Shown here: positions 39,028-51,800 of the stretch, one piece after another | How positions within the stretch are numbered: the first letter of the stretch is position 1 | Layout of the letters: every line of letters begins with the position of its first letter | The notes under the pieces: generated by a model | Told to the model about the DNA's origin: nothing | Seen by the model: the letters and a program-made list of their open reading frames with translations, nothing else | Databases searched by the model: none | Assembly: GCA_022709715.1 (NCBI GenBank) | Contig: JAKLIH010000001.1 | Span: 1-56,231 of the forward strand | DNA from: Patescibacteria group bacterium | Lineage (GTDB): Bacteria > Patescibacteriota > Minisyncoccia > UBA6257 > JAKLIH01 | DNA length: 56,231 bases | Direction: 5' to 3' | Translations under genes and position numbers: made by a program

Positions 39028-39495
39028 TTAATTGAGTAATACGATAGTCAAATTAATAATTGATGCAAAAGAAATTCAAGCAAGGTAAGGAATTAATAAT
39101 AAACCGGAGGTTTTATTAATTTTTGAAAAATTTTTGTAAGTCAAAAATACTAAAGCAATTAAAATTAAAATATCAATAAAAGCTAACAATGGATTATGAA
39201 CTGAGAAAAATAAGTAAGATCAAAGAAAATTAAAAAATAATTGGGTGCAGAATAACATTATGCCCTTTATATTTCTTTTAGAATTTATTAATATCAAATA
39301 TAAAGATACGGCCATTAAGAAAAATAATAAAGTTCAAACCGGTGCAAAAATTCAACTAGGTGGATTAAAAAATGGTTTGTTAAGTGATTGATACCAATTA
39401 TCGATGGATGGAGTGGTAACACTTGATCCAAGAAAAGCCGTAAAAAAACATACAAATAATGATAGCATAAACCAAGCGGTTTTGTTTTTATTCAT
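39028..39495 (-). CDS. tspO: TspO/MBR-family membrane protein
   Basis: A 155-aa Trp-rich protein with five membrane helices. Family hallmarks are TTPSIDNWYQSLNKPFFNPP, FAPVWTLLFFLMAV, NFLWSYLFF and PYLAWISFASIIN. TspO binds porphyrins or cholesterol in other organisms and is often linked to tetrapyrrole stress. Trp are read from both UGG and UGA, so the standard code fragments it completely. The nearby GlcG/HbpS-like genes are also of a family with haem-binding members, a possible functional hint. Confidence 0.85.
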
Positions 39496-39521
39496 ATTGT
39501 ATTTTAAATATTTTGATTAAT

Positions 39522-42329
39522 TTAATTATCGGAAAATTCAATTTCAATATCGGCATCGTTTTCTTCGGCGGTTTCAACCGTGGCCACATATTCACTGTTG
39601 GTATCGGGTGGAGTGAAAGAACTGTAATCAAGATTTTCATCTGGTTCAGCATTGTTATAAGCATTGGTATTGGCTAAATTGCGAAAACTAGCTTGTTTGT
39701 CTTCAAAATAAAGTTTGATACTACCGGTAGCACCATTACGATGTTTAGCAATAATCACTTCGGCGATATTGGTATTTTCAGTGGTTTTACGATAACGATC
39801 TTCGCGGTAAAGTAGCATGACTACGTCCGAATCTTGCTCAATTGAATTATGAATAATAATATCATTGGCTAAAAAGTTATGCGTGTCTTGTATTGTAGCG
39901 TCATAAACATCTTCATTTCCTAATTTATTGATATTAACAATTTCATCTCAATATATATCAGAATTGATTAGATTATTAATTTCGTGATTATTAAGATATG
40001 TAAGCCGACTTAATCTTTCTCTACTCAGGCCAGATTTAAAAAGAGTACTTCCACAATAAGCGGTATTCATTGATCTTGAAATATCTCTTCATGATATTCC
40101 TGCATATTCTTTGGCTGGAGTAATAATATAACTTCATATTTCTCTTGGAATGATATCGAGGTTTGGATTTGATTTTAAATTATTTAAGATCGTAAGTGCT
40201 CTAGGTATAATACTGCCTCGTTTTCCATAACAACCAATGTTTGTCAAAAAATTAATTTGATTATTTTTGCCTTGTATTACTAAATGATAACAGATTCGAT
40301 AATTATTTTTTTTATTTTCTCGTATTTGAGTTTGAATACCAAAACGTAGCATTAAATGTTGCAATTGTTCTATTAATATATAACTAGTAGAAGCGTAATA
40401 TATTGATATGTTGTTTTTTGATATAGAGATATTACCATCGGTAGCAAAGAGATGTTTAATAAATAATGATATTTGATCATTGGATAATGAGAAAATTATT
40501 TCCGGAATTATTTTATCATAAGAATGCACTGGTTGTATATTTAATTCCTTAAATCAATTAGTAATAGGATGTTTTTTGTTGTGAGTTAAATGATAAGGTG
40601 ATGGTAAATAAGCGTGGAATCAATTTTTTTGTTGGACAATTCTCGGCTCAATATCAAATAATTTTTTAGTGCATTGGTTTACAATGTTAATATTTTCTGT
40701 ATCGGCACTGGTATAATGAATTGGTTGATTGGGCAAAACACAGCCATCGCCTAATAAATGAGCCAGTAATATTAATTCTTCTTTTTTTATAGTATTTATA
40801 TAATTAGTTGTTATTTGTCTAGGAATTGCTATTTTGTCACCAACTTTTAATTTATCAAGTGCGTATCAATCATCCAATTTTTTAAAAGGGTGATTGCTTG
40901 AAGCTTTTATTTTTCTGCCACTTCTAAGGACTAATTCGTATATTTGCTTTTTTCCACTATAAAAAGCTTTTATCAAAGGTTTTTTAGTAATATTATAATT
41001 ATCATCCATGGTATATACCATAATTGGATCTTGTTTCTCTCTTTCAGCTAATGTTTTTATAGTTGTAAACTTGCCACTATTTATATCAAATATTTTTGTA
41101 TCTCCAGTTACACATCCAGTTTCACGTAAATCAGAAAGTTTGGGCACTGGTGGAATTCGTTGTTCAACGCTTCGAGATAATTGAGATAAAGCTAGAACTG
41201 GTACGTTTAATTCTCTAGCGATGATTTTTATAGCTTTTGAAATTTCGGTATATTGTTGGACTGGATTATTAAAATTAGAAGTAGAGCCAATTAATTGTAA
41301 ATAATCAATAATAATTAAATCTAATCCATGTTCAGCCATTAACCTTCTGGCTTTGGTGCGGATTTGAAGAGCCGTAAGACCAGGAGTATCATCGATATAT
41401 ATTTTAGCTTCGGATAATCTGGCTAAAGCGTCATGAAGCAAGGCATAATCATTTAATTCACCATGAGATGATAACATACCGGTGCGAATTTTTCAGAGAT
41501 CAACATTGGCTTCAGCCGCAATAAAACGATCAACTAATTGATCGGCGGACATTTCCAAGCTAAAAATAGCTACTTTATTGCCATTTAAAGCAGTTTGGCG
41601 GGCAATATCCAAAGCTAAAGATGATTTACCAATGGATGGTCTAGCACCCAAAACAATCATATCGGATTTTTGTAACCCACCTAATAAATTATCAAGTTGA
41701 GTAAAGCCAGTAGTAATACCACGAAGGCGTCCACCATTTTTTTGAAGCATATCAATTCTTTCAAAAGCATCAACTAAACCAGTTTTAATATCTACAAAAT
41801 TTTTTTCAATTTTCTTTTTAGCAATTTGAAAAATTAATTGTTCAGCTTGGTCAAGCACAACATCAACATCATCAGTTTCATTCAGACCTAAACGACCAAT
41901 TTCATAAGAAGCAGCGATTAGGTCACGCAAAATTCTTTTGCGATGAACAATTTGAGCATACTCTTCACAATTGTAACTAGCGGGAGCTTTATTAATGAGT
42001 GTAGCTAAGTAACTGGCTCCACCAATTTCATTTATTTGATCTTTTTCTTTAAGACGATTGCTGATAGTCATGACATCGATAGGTTTACCCTTTTCAAATT
42101 GTTCGATGATTGTGCTATAAATAATTTTATTTTCATGACGATAAAAATCATCAGCTAATAAAATATCAGCGACGCGAGTGATAGCGTTTTTATCAAGCAA
42201 AAGTGTTCCTAATAATGTTTCTTCTAATTCAAGATTTTGAGGTGGTAACTTCCCTTCATTTTCTAAAGTTTTGAATAAACCACTGTAGTCAGTTTCGTTT
42301 TTTGATTTGCGATTATATTTATCGGCCAT
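39522..42329 (-). CDS. dnaB: Replicative DNA helicase DnaB with an intein
   Basis: A 935-aa precursor; without the intein 512 aa, normal for DnaB. The N-terminal domain has QNLELEETLLGTLLLDK. The RecA domain has GARPSIGKSSLALDIARQ (Walker A), FSLEMSADQLVDR, DLIIIDYLQLI (Walker B), LSQLSRSVEQR, and after the intein SIEQDSDVVMLLYRED and IIAKHRNGATG. It unwinds DNA at the fork. An acidic, Asn-rich tail of about 70 residues closes it. Several Trp are UGA. Confidence 0.95.
39846..41114 (-). other. Intein with LAGLIDADG homing endonuclease in DnaB
   Basis: 423 residues inserted between LSDLRETG and SIEQDSDVV. It starts with Cys (CVTGDTKIF, block A), has ASSNHPFKKL (block B with His), the two endonuclease motifs LLAHLLGDGCV and LFIKHLFATDGNI, and ends VYDATIQDTHNFLAND...IHN before Ser (blocks F and G). 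All splicing residues (Cys1, block B His, penultimate His, terminal Asn, Ser+1) are present. It contains UGA Trp codons, for example in DDWYAL and REIWSY. The site equals that of the Synechocystis DnaB intein. Confidence 0.93.
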
Positions 42330-42337
42330 AAAAATTT

Positions 42338-43783
42338 TTAAATTTTACTGATTGTATAAAAAGTTTGATAATCATTGATTTGGTAACCTGAATTTGTAAT
42401 TTGTTCGCGAATTTTATCGGCTAATTCAAATTTCTTTTGTTTTTTAAGTATAAAACGTTTTTTAGCTAATAATTTAATTTTTCAAGGAATTTTATCAGTT
42501 TTGTGTTTTACAATGTCTAAAGATAAAACCGAATCAAATTCATTTAAAGTTTTAAGAACGGAAACTGGATTGAATGAATAAAGATTTTTATTAATTTCGT
42601 TAGTCATATTTCAAAGTATTTCTATAGCTTTGGGAGTATTTAAATCATCGTTTAAAGCATTAATAAAACTTTCATAATAATTGTAAAGGACTTTGTCGTT
42701 TAATTTGGTGTTGGTAAATTTTATTTTTCTTAAAAGTTTTAATCATTTTAAGGCTTTAATTTTTTCAGAAAATGCATATAAATTGTTTAAAGCGTTATTA
42801 GAAGATTGAATGGCTTCAATTGAAAAATCAGCAGTTTTACGATAATAAGTATTTAAAACAAATAATCTATAAGCTAAAGGATTGATTTTGAGATTGATTA
42901 AATCAATAACTCTGACAAAACCACCACTGGATTTTGACATTTTCTCATTGTTTTTTAGAAGAAAGCCAAAATGAACTCAATATTTTGATAATGGTCTTCC
43001 AGTGATGGCTTCGGCTTGAGCAATTTCATTGGGATGATGAACAGGAATATGATCGACACCGCCACAATGAATATCAAAATAATTGCCAAGATATTTAAAA
43101 GCCATAGCTACACATTCAGTATGTCAGCCGGGAAAACCAATACCCCAAGGCGATTTTCATTCCATTTGTCTTTTCTCGTCTTTAGGTGAAAATTTTCATA
43201 AAGCAAAATCAGTTGAATTTTTCTTTTCAAATGCATTTTCAATACGTTCATCACTTTTTAAATCTTCTTTGTTTTGATTAAAGATTGTTTTGTAATTTTC
43301 AATTTTTGCGGTATCAAAATAAATACCATCACTGGTTTTATAAGTATAGCCCTTAGTTTCTAATTTTTTAATTACATTGATTTGTTCTTTTATGTGTAAA
43401 GAAGCTGGCGCTAAAATATTAGGTTTATTAATATTTAATTGTTTTAAATTTCAAAGAAAATCTTTAGTATAAAAATTAGCAATTTGATAAACGCTTTTAT
43501 TTTCTCTTTTGGCTTGACGTTCCATTTTGTCTTCACCAGTGTCACTGTCGGAAGTAAGTTGACCAATATCGGTAGTGTTCATTACGTGCTCAACTAAAAA
43601 TTCATTTTTGATTAAAACTTTTTTAAAAACATCTTCAAATACATAAGTACGTAAATGGCCAAGATGAGTAAAACTGTAGACAGTTGGTCCGCAGGTATAC
43701 ATGCCGATTAAATAGGGTTTATTTACAGGTTTAAAATCCTCGATATTATTACTAAACGAGTTGTATATTTTAATTTGATCCAT
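42338..43783 (-). CDS. cysS: Cysteinyl-tRNA synthetase
   Basis: A 481-aa class I synthetase. It has [20 protein letters not shown] (zinc Cys and HIGH motif), [45 protein letters not shown] with zinc ligands, and EKMSKSSG (KMSKS). In the stretch [16 protein letters not shown] the first and last Trp are UGA and the middle one UGG, which shows that both codons mean Trp. A tRNA-Cys-like gene lies at 35.0 kb. Confidence 0.95.
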
Positions 43784-43785
43784 GA

Positions 43786-44715
43786 TTAAATTAACTTATT
43801 CTTTCTTAAATATCAGTAAATTAAAGTTGAGGGTAATATGGCCACACAAAATACAATATAGGAGTCAAAAGGTCGATTAATAAGTGGTAAAGATATGGTA
43901 TTGGTTTGGTATCAACCCATGATTAATAGTGTTGGCCAGGCAATTAAAGAAATAATGGTATAGATTTTAGTTAAATTGCCAATGTTATGGTTTATTAAAG
44001 CATAAAGAGTGTCTTCCAATGAACATAGTAAATTATTGTGATGCTCAATATTATTTCAAACTTTATGGCTATCATTAATTAAATCTAGTAAATAGGGTTT
44101 AGCGTTACTGCCCCAAAATTCTTCACCTTTATAGTCAAGGCCGATTAATGAATTTTGTAAGGTTAAAAAAATTCGACGGAAACCAAGTAAATCACGTTTA
44201 ATGGTTAAAGTTCTATAAATTAATTTCTGATTGTTTTTTAATGGATCCATTTTAAATACTTCATTTTCTATGGAAACAATTTTTTCTTCAATATGTTTGA
44301 GCTGACGTTGAGAAAATTCAAGAAGGCATTGAACAATATGATAAAAAGTTTCATAAGTGGTAATGCCTAATAGATTTTCACGTTCAGTTTTATTACAAGT
44401 TTCGCATAGCTCGATAAATTCGTTTAAGGGTGTAAAAGTTTTAGAATATCTAATAGTAATAATATAATTTTTGAAGACAATAATATTTAATTCAATTGGT
44501 TTGGAAGTTTTTTCAATTTCATCCCAAATGGGAAAATACAAAACGGCGTAGAAGAAATCTTTGTAAAATTCCATTTTGTTGCGATTGGCAGTGATGCGAA
44601 TTTGATTGACGACTTTTTCAGGAATTTTTAATTCATTTTTTAAAGCGTCAAGCTCGCCATCACTTGGCGAGATTAAATCAATCCAGGCAACTTTATTGCT
44701 AATTAATTCTTTCAT
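43786..44715 (-). CDS. CorA-like membrane protein without the GMN motif
   Basis: A 309-aa protein with the CorA layout: an alpha/beta cytoplasmic domain (VAWIDLISPSDGELDALKN), long helices (about 140-240; LEFSQRQLKHIEEKIVSIE, RDLLGFRRIFLTLQNSL) and two C-terminal membrane helices. The magnesium-selectivity motif GMN that should follow the first helix reads GWY (LLIMGWYQTN). It may carry another divalent ion or have a different role. Two of the last Trp are UGA. It follows the DnaB-cysS block with a 2-bp gap to cysS. Confidence 0.78.
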
Positions 44716-44810
44716 ATTTTGCTTTTAAGATTAATAGTTAAATTTTAGCAATTTTTTATATTTTTGTCAAAATAAATTATGAGCTGGTTATTAACAATAT
44801 GTTCACAATT

Positions 44811-44839
44811 AAAAAAACGGTCAAATTTGACCGTTTTTT
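44811..44839 (-). terminator. Terminator after rplU
   Basis: AAAAAACGGTCAA-ATT-TGACCGTTTTTT, a strong perfect stem with T-run, 3 bp beyond the rplU stop. Confidence 0.85.
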
Positions 44840-44841
44840 GA

Positions 44842-45153
44842 TTAAGCAATGGCAGTAATTTTGACTTTAGTTTGAATTTGACGATGACCAATAGCTTTTC
44901 GATAGCGAACTTTGTTTTTAAACTTATGGATAGTTACTTTTTTCCCCTTTTTGATTTCTAAAACTTTGCCTTTAACTTGAGCGTTAGCGACAACCGGAGT
45001 GCCAACATTAACGTCACCATTATTGTAAGTTAATAAAACTTGATCAAAAGAAATTTCATCATTAACATTAACGTCTTTGATTTTTTCAATTGAAATAGTA
45101 TCCCCTTCACTGATTATATATTGTTTGCCACCAGTTTTTATAATAGCTTTCAT
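44842..45153 (-). CDS. rplU: 50S ribosomal protein L21
   Basis: A 103-aa ribosomal protein that contacts 23S rRNA. It runs MKAIIKTGGKQYIISEGD at the N-terminus and has VKGKVLEIKKGKKVTIHKFK and YRKAIGHRQIQTKVKI at the C-terminus. The usual partner rpmA is not adjacent. It is a single gene with its own terminator. Confidence 0.96.
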   Translation of the reverse strand: MKAIIKTGGKQYIISEGDTISIEKIKDVNVNDEISFDQVLLTYNNGDVNVGTPVVANAQVKGKVLEIKKGKKVTIHKFKNKVRYRKAIGHRQIQTKVKITAIA

Positions 45154-45220
45154 GATATAACTTTTATTTGTTTAACGGTTTATAGGTTAACATATTTAAT
45201 GCTTTTTTGCAAGAGTTGAG

Positions 45221-47449
45221 CTATCTTTGACGTTCAAGATCACTCTTGGCGGTTTTTTCGACACAAGCAATTGGATACTGAAAATTACAAGGAATCGATC
45301 CTTGATTTTGATCATATTTAACACTAGGCGGGTTAGTAGAGTTGTTAATACTAACTGCTGCCCCTGGTGAAAATATACGATTAGCTCCTTCTTTGCTGCT
45401 GGCGGAAGAAAAATTATCACAATTGGCTAAAGATAAAAGTTTGTCGCTGCCAGGAAAAGAGAACCATTGGCTGTATCAAAAAGATTCATAATAATTATTT
45501 TCAATATTGCTGATATCGCGAGCATTTTGTTTTAAACTATCATATCATTGATTAGACACACCGCTTATTTTTATGTTAGGTAAAGCGCAAAACTGAGATG
45601 CCTTAGCTTGGCCAGCTACCGAGTAAGACGAAGCAAAAAATCGTCAATGAGCACCATCGCAAAAAAAGCCTTTATAACTTAAACCAAGAGTTTTGGTAGT
45701 GTTATCGGCCACAGAATTATCAGTGTAAATTTTTGGTAAACGATAAATATATCCTCCATTGCCTAAATCGTCAAGTTTTAATAAAGCTTCGAATTCACCA
45801 TTATAACCCAGTTTTTTGGCATGAGTATCGCAAATTTTATTAGGACCAAGGCGTTGAAAATCGCCCTTATACAATTGATCGGTTAAAAAAATGATTTTAT
45901 ATTTTGGATTATCTTCAACGGTAACGATGCAATCATAATGAAAATTTATTTGTTGGGTGTTTGTATTTTTTGTATAAATATTACTATATTGATATTTCCC
46001 TGCTTTATTGAAAGCAAAAAACTTTTGACCTCACAATCCATAGGGCTGCTCGTTGGGGGCGTTGGTTGTTATAAAATCATAATTATGTTCTCAAAGCAAA
46101 TTTTTATAATAATCATTAAACTCAAAAGCGCTAATATCTTCTTGGCTTTGTTCACTACTTAATTTTCAATTTTTATTATTGTAGTTAAAAATGATCGATG
46201 GTGCTCAAAATATACTTTCTTTTTGACGATTATAGGCTGAGGTAATAAAAACTGGTTCATTGGTAAAGGGAGCGTGAGGATACACTAAACAAGGAACATT
46301 TATATTAACAACTTCAATTGGTTTGGTTTGGGTAGCACAATAAGTTAAACATTCGCTTTCGTTATCAAACAATTTATGATTATTTTCTTGATAAGTAGTG
46401 GAAATTGAATTTTTAGAGTCATAAATATAAATATTATTTATTTTGCTACTCGTAGTTTTTTTATCAGAGCTCGAGTAACTGTAATTAAACGAAATGTTAT
46501 TCACATAATGCAATGCGCTATTTGAACTATTAGTTAATTGAAAACAGGCTGGTTGGTTATAAATACGACGATCAATAAAGAAGTTTTGTCAGCAAATGTA
46601 TTTGTTAGTTGTTTTTGATTGGGGGATAGAAATGTTAGTAATAGAAAAACCAAATTCCTTTAAAACATCTTTATAGGAAGCATCGGCCTGAAATAATGTG
46701 AGTGGCGGAGGTGGATTAGCATAAATATTATCAAAGGGCTGGATGTATAGATTTGAAAAATTGACATTTTTTGAATTCAAAAAACTAGCTAAACAAAGAT
46801 AATCTGATTTTTTACAATTAATATTTCATAAATCTTTTTTATAACCCAATGAATTAGTTAATTGATAAGTTTGAAGTCCAGAAATATTAACAGGATTATT
46901 TTGTGGAGTGTCATTGTTATTTTTTGTGGTTGTTAAGTCAATATCGTTTGAGCTATCATGAGCAGATATATTTGTGTTTTGAATAGTAGTATCATAACAA
47001 CCATTTAATTCGTTTATTTTATTTAAAGTTAATTCGCCAACATAACCAGTTGGTTTTAATAAGCCAATGGGTTCTAAAATTTTATTCTTATATTTTAATT
47101 GAAATCTCATTACTGCTTGTTTAGTCAAATTTCCGAAATAGCCAGTTACTAATTTTTCGGGATAAATATTTGAAAGTGAAGATAAAAATTCCTGAAGTTT
47201 TTTTACTTCATTGTTTTTGTTACCAAATTCTAAATATGCTGAGAAACAATTCTCGCTTTTTATTAAATCGTTATTATCATAATTGTCAACAACTATATTG
47301 TTGGTTGGTGCGATTGTATCTGATTGATAAATATCTTGGTTATTTAATCGTCTATCAATAGTTTCTAATAAATCATCAAAAAAACTGGCTAATGTGATAG
47401 CTGGTAAAATAATAAATAATATAGAAAAGAATATAATTTTTTTTGTCAT
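45221..47449 (-). CDS. Secreted protein: peptidoglycan-binding domain plus DUF1554-like domain
   Basis: A 742-aa protein, surface protein A of the cluster. A signal peptide (KIIFFSILFIILPAITLA) precedes FFDDLLETIDRRLN. One peptidoglycan-binding type 1 domain (about 68-150) contains NIYPEKLVTGYFGNLTKQAV. The middle has a four-Cys element (SECLTYC). The C-terminal 230 residues (FLTDQLYKGDFQRLGPNKICDTHAKKLG... with KEGANRIFSP and IPCNFQYPIACVE) resemble the lectin-like DUF1554. About ten UGA Trp codons occur. The N-terminal third is a clear paralogue of the protein encoded at 52195-53475. It probably sits on the cell wall. Confidence 0.72.
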
Positions 47450-47483
47450 ATAATAGTTTAATTGTTCTTAATAAAAAATCAAA

Positions 47484-48830
47484 TTATGGATTAATTTGAT
47501 TTGAAGAATAGCGACATTGATAATCTTCTATAATTTCGGAATCTAATCATGGAGCACAGTTTTGTTTGCAGATTTCAAAAGAATCTTCAAGAGTTGTGGC
47601 TTGAAATTCGGCATTGGTTTTAGTTAAAACACATCTACCTTCTTTATAATTACAATTTCAACCACTATAGTTTTGGTATGTTTCTAATGGACTTTGATAG
47701 CAAGCTTCAAAACAATTACTATAATTTTCGAATTCTCCAGTTGGGCTTGCATAACATTCTTTTGGTTCGATAACAACAGGTTTGTCATTAACATAAACTA
47801 TAAAATTTAGACCAGCTAAATATCCAGATCAATATCCATTTCACGATCCGTAATTAGGAAACAAATCATAATCAGTACTAGTCTTTTTTTGACAAGAATA
47901 GCGTATTTTGGTGTTTGTTGGATCTGATATTCCAGCTTTAGAACCACATTTTATTCAAGACAAATAATATTCATTCTTATCATTCTCATTAACGGCATAT
48001 TGTTCGGCAATTCCTTTTTCTATTTGAGCTCAATCAATAACTTTATTAATTAAATCTTCTTTATAGGCTTTTTGTTTTAAATATTGGTTTATGGCTTCAG
48101 TGTTGATTTTAAACATGCCATTTTGAGGATCAATGATTAAAAGATTTGATGGTATATTTACTTTTATTTGTTCAATATTATTCATTTGCTCCTCTGAAAT
48201 ATTATTGCTACTCATTCATCCTTCTTTTACATGTTTTGTATAAGCTGCTTTATTCCATTTTTGTTTTGGATCGGCCCATAAGCATTCTTTAGAATCTGCT
48301 TTAAAAGTATAAGTATCAGAAATTGGTCGGCATTTTTGACTGCATTCTTCAATAGTCATATTATAAATACCATTAATTCCAGTATTGGAGTCGCCATTTT
48401 GATAACGGCCTAATATTAATTTGTGATTTATTTGTGGTTCACAAACGCCATATAATAGATTACAAGAATATAAAACTTTTTTATAACAATCTTTTCAACA
48501 AGCATCATTGCTGTTGTAAGTTCCCCGCGAATCTCTTACACATTGGCCAGCGGCACTATTACAATATCACTTGAATCTTAAATCGGGGCAAACTTTTAAG
48601 CAATCTTTTTCACTTGTATATTCGGCGTTAGTTTTATCAACGATACATAATCCTGAATAACGATCGCAGGCGTATCCTATCGGCGAGTTATTAATATCAG
48701 CAGAGAGGTCGTTTAAAAAAATATTATTTTTATTTGAAAAACTCTTAACAATTAAAAATATAATTGCTATTGAAAATATTATATAAATAATTTTTCTACA
48801 ATTCTTCGTCTTCATTAGCTTGTTGTTCAT
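47484..48830 (-). CDS. Membrane-anchored Cys-rich surface protein
   Basis: A 448-aa protein with an N-terminal membrane anchor (KIIYIIFSIAIIFLIVKSF) and no peptidoglycan-binding domain. It carries several copies of a four-cysteine element, for example ACDRYSGLCIVDKTNAEYTS ending in DCLKVC, CNSAAGQCVRDSRGTYNSND ending in CWKDC, and CNYKEGRCVLTKTNAEFQ ending in ICKQNC. The spacing C-x6-C-x(10-14)-C-x3-C suggests small disulfide-bonded modules. Its start overlaps the preceding gene by 35 bp, implying translational coupling. The family is unknown to me. Confidence 0.68.
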
Positions 48831-51800
48831 CACAATTAAATTTAAATATTAAGGAATTGTTGCTTTCATTTGATTCTTCAATATTATCTTCGGGATCAAC
48901 AATACAACCGATATAAGTATCAGAATGAATTTTTGGAAGTGTTCTTCCAGTTTCATCTAAAATATCAGTTTTGCGACAATCGAATTCGGATGTTAAAGTA
49001 ACTGTTTCACCAGCGTCTAGTTTTATAAATATTGGATCGTATGGCCAAACGAAGTGATCAAAATTACCTATTCTTTCTCCAACCGGTAAATGTGGGTAAT
49101 TGTTGGGAGTTTTTAGCATTTCTTGTATTTGGCGGCTAGAAAAACTTTTTGTTAATTCATCATCAATACGATTACAAACTACTCTTATTGTGTCACCATT
49201 GTCAGTAAACCTTTGTTTTCTTACGTTTTCGCCGCCAATATTTCTGACTTCAATTGAAACTTGACGCTTTTTTGATTGAGTATAATATTTAATATTGCCT
49301 AATTTAAAATTGCTAATGGTTAAATCAGGATAAAATTCTTTTTTACGTTTGTTGGAAATGGTTGGCTCTGGTTTGATTGGTTCTTCAATACAAAGAGTAC
49401 GACTAAATTGACTAACACTTAATCTTACCCCATCGCCGCTAAATATATTACCAATTTTATAATCTTGGCTTCTTCAACCCGATGATCACGGTGAATTGTT
49501 GGGTTGATGATCTTGATAACCGAAAACAACTTGTACAGCGGTATCATAATTACTACATTGGGTTTTGTCTATGTTAGGATTGGCTCAAGCTACCAAATAA
49601 TTACTGCAACCAAAAGGTTGATAATACTCGCTGCCAAGATCTAATCCCTCACGTCTGGTAACTGGTTTATTGATAGTTAAATAATCTTTATTATCTAAAT
49701 CACTGATTGGTGATGTGATTAATTTATCATATTTTTTGTTAGCAATTATCGGCACGCTGAGAAACCGTTCTCAAGATGGTGGTTTGGAATCAGGTTGTAT
49801 ACCATTGCGCCACAAATCCCCACCTACTTGATTATTTTTAACAAATAGATGATATCAATCAAAAGAAATAAATCCACCATCTAAATCACGATAAGGATAA
49901 ATAGATAATTGAGGAACAACGTTTTTAAATATTGTAGCTTGGGAAGTAAAATATTTTAATTCCTTCGTAGATGGTTCGACTAAATAAAAATTTTTAGGAC
50001 AATTAATTTTTGATTTGGTAGGAGTGTCATAAGTTAAAAACATTCGCATGTATTGACCAGGTGTTGGGAAATCAACTACTTTAATATTACAGGTAGCCTT
50101 ACCTATTAAATGAGATACATTGGTTTGCTCGTTAGTAGCATAAAGATTATAATCAAAACTATAGTTGCCAGCTTTTTCAAAAGATGTATATTTTAAATAT
50201 TCAGATTTGCTAGTTGGTAGATAAAAATCTTGGGGGATATCATAATAATTATTTTTAGGTTTTACACTTACGTCGGAATCGTTAACAATACTTTGTGATT
50301 TTGAACAATCTTTACGACAATACATAAAGCTTCGAGTATCGCTTTCTTTGGTGCTACATTTGCCATCACCACAATAGATTGGAGGAATAAATTTAAGAAC
50401 ATCGAGATATCTGTTTATTTTTGCTTCCCCATAAAGAACATAGCAAGCTGATTGAGTTTCAGTACTATAGGGTTTATTGTTTTTGTCCAATAGATTATAA
50501 TAATTATCATACTTACCATAAGAAAAATCTTTATTAGACCAAGAAGTTGATCAAGAACTGCTTAGTTTAAACCCAGGCGTAATGTTGGCTAATCGATTTT
50601 CATTATTATCAAATTGGTATCTAACTCACCATGGCATATTGACAATCGTTATTTTGACGGGATCATTTCTAACAATTTCAAATGGCAGTATTTCACAATC
50701 AAGCTGTAAAGGATTTTTAATTAAAGCATCAACTTCGGATTGAGAGATTTTGTTGAGTGATTCAGTCGAACTAGCAATCAATGGTTTAGAAGCAGATTTA
50801 CAGGCTTCAGCGCATTGGTTTTGAGTGGTATAAACATTTTTGTTGGTTAAACGATTATAAACAGAAGCGTCAACTTCGCCGGATTCTAAGTAAGAACATT
50901 GTTTTTGGCTGGTTAAACCACAAACTCAACCAGCTTTACTGTTGATCGATTGTTTATAGGCAATTTTATTAGTATCGCCATCTTTGGCATCACAAAAATT
51001 ACTACATTCTTCTTTTGTATCATAAATCATAGTATAATCCTGCAAACTATAAGTAGTTTTATTTTTTGTGTATTCATTACCGTCGTTTCAGATATAAATT
51101 AATTTATTTTCTATATCTTTACTTTTTGTAATATATTGACACCAGGATGGAAGTGATGGATGGGTTTCACAAAGCCAACCATTTTGTCAATTTTTCTTAG
51201 TATATAAATATTTGTCATAAACGGATGTGGTTTTAATAGTTACTTGATTTTCGGTTAATTCAATGTCGTTTTCATTATCAAACGAAAAATTATCTCAATC
51301 GACAGTATTATCATTACTCGCGGACTGACCACCAATATTTACTTTACAATTGGAAGTTGAAATTAAACCTTTGTTATCGATCACTTTTAAATTGACAGTA
51401 TAAATGCCAGTTTTAGAAAATTTAACTTGAAAAGTTTTACTATTGTTATCGCTATCGTTATTTCAGATATATTTATAGGGTGAAGATCCACCTAGTATTT
51501 GAGAAATGAATAAAACATTTTGATTGGTATTGGCTTGTGACGGCACAGCTAAACAAAGAGTTTGAAATATAGAAGTGGTATTGGTGGAAGCACTGGCGAC
51601 CGTTGGGACGTCGCTGTTTTTTAGATTAGCAAAAAAATTGCAAAAAGCTTCTTGGGTTTCGGCATCAGTTTGACCGGTTTGGGAGATATTTAAAGATTTT
51701 TGTAAACGTTTTACCGCGTTTTCAGTTTTAGCACCAAAATAGCCAGTTACCAATTTTTCGGGATAAACGCTAGGTATTAATCTTAGAAAAGATTGTAGCA

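Noticed and set aside
45196-45420. 74-codon minus-strand frame at the end of the surface gene
   Set aside because: It overlaps the DUF1554-like domain of the 742-aa protein in another frame and has no independent support.
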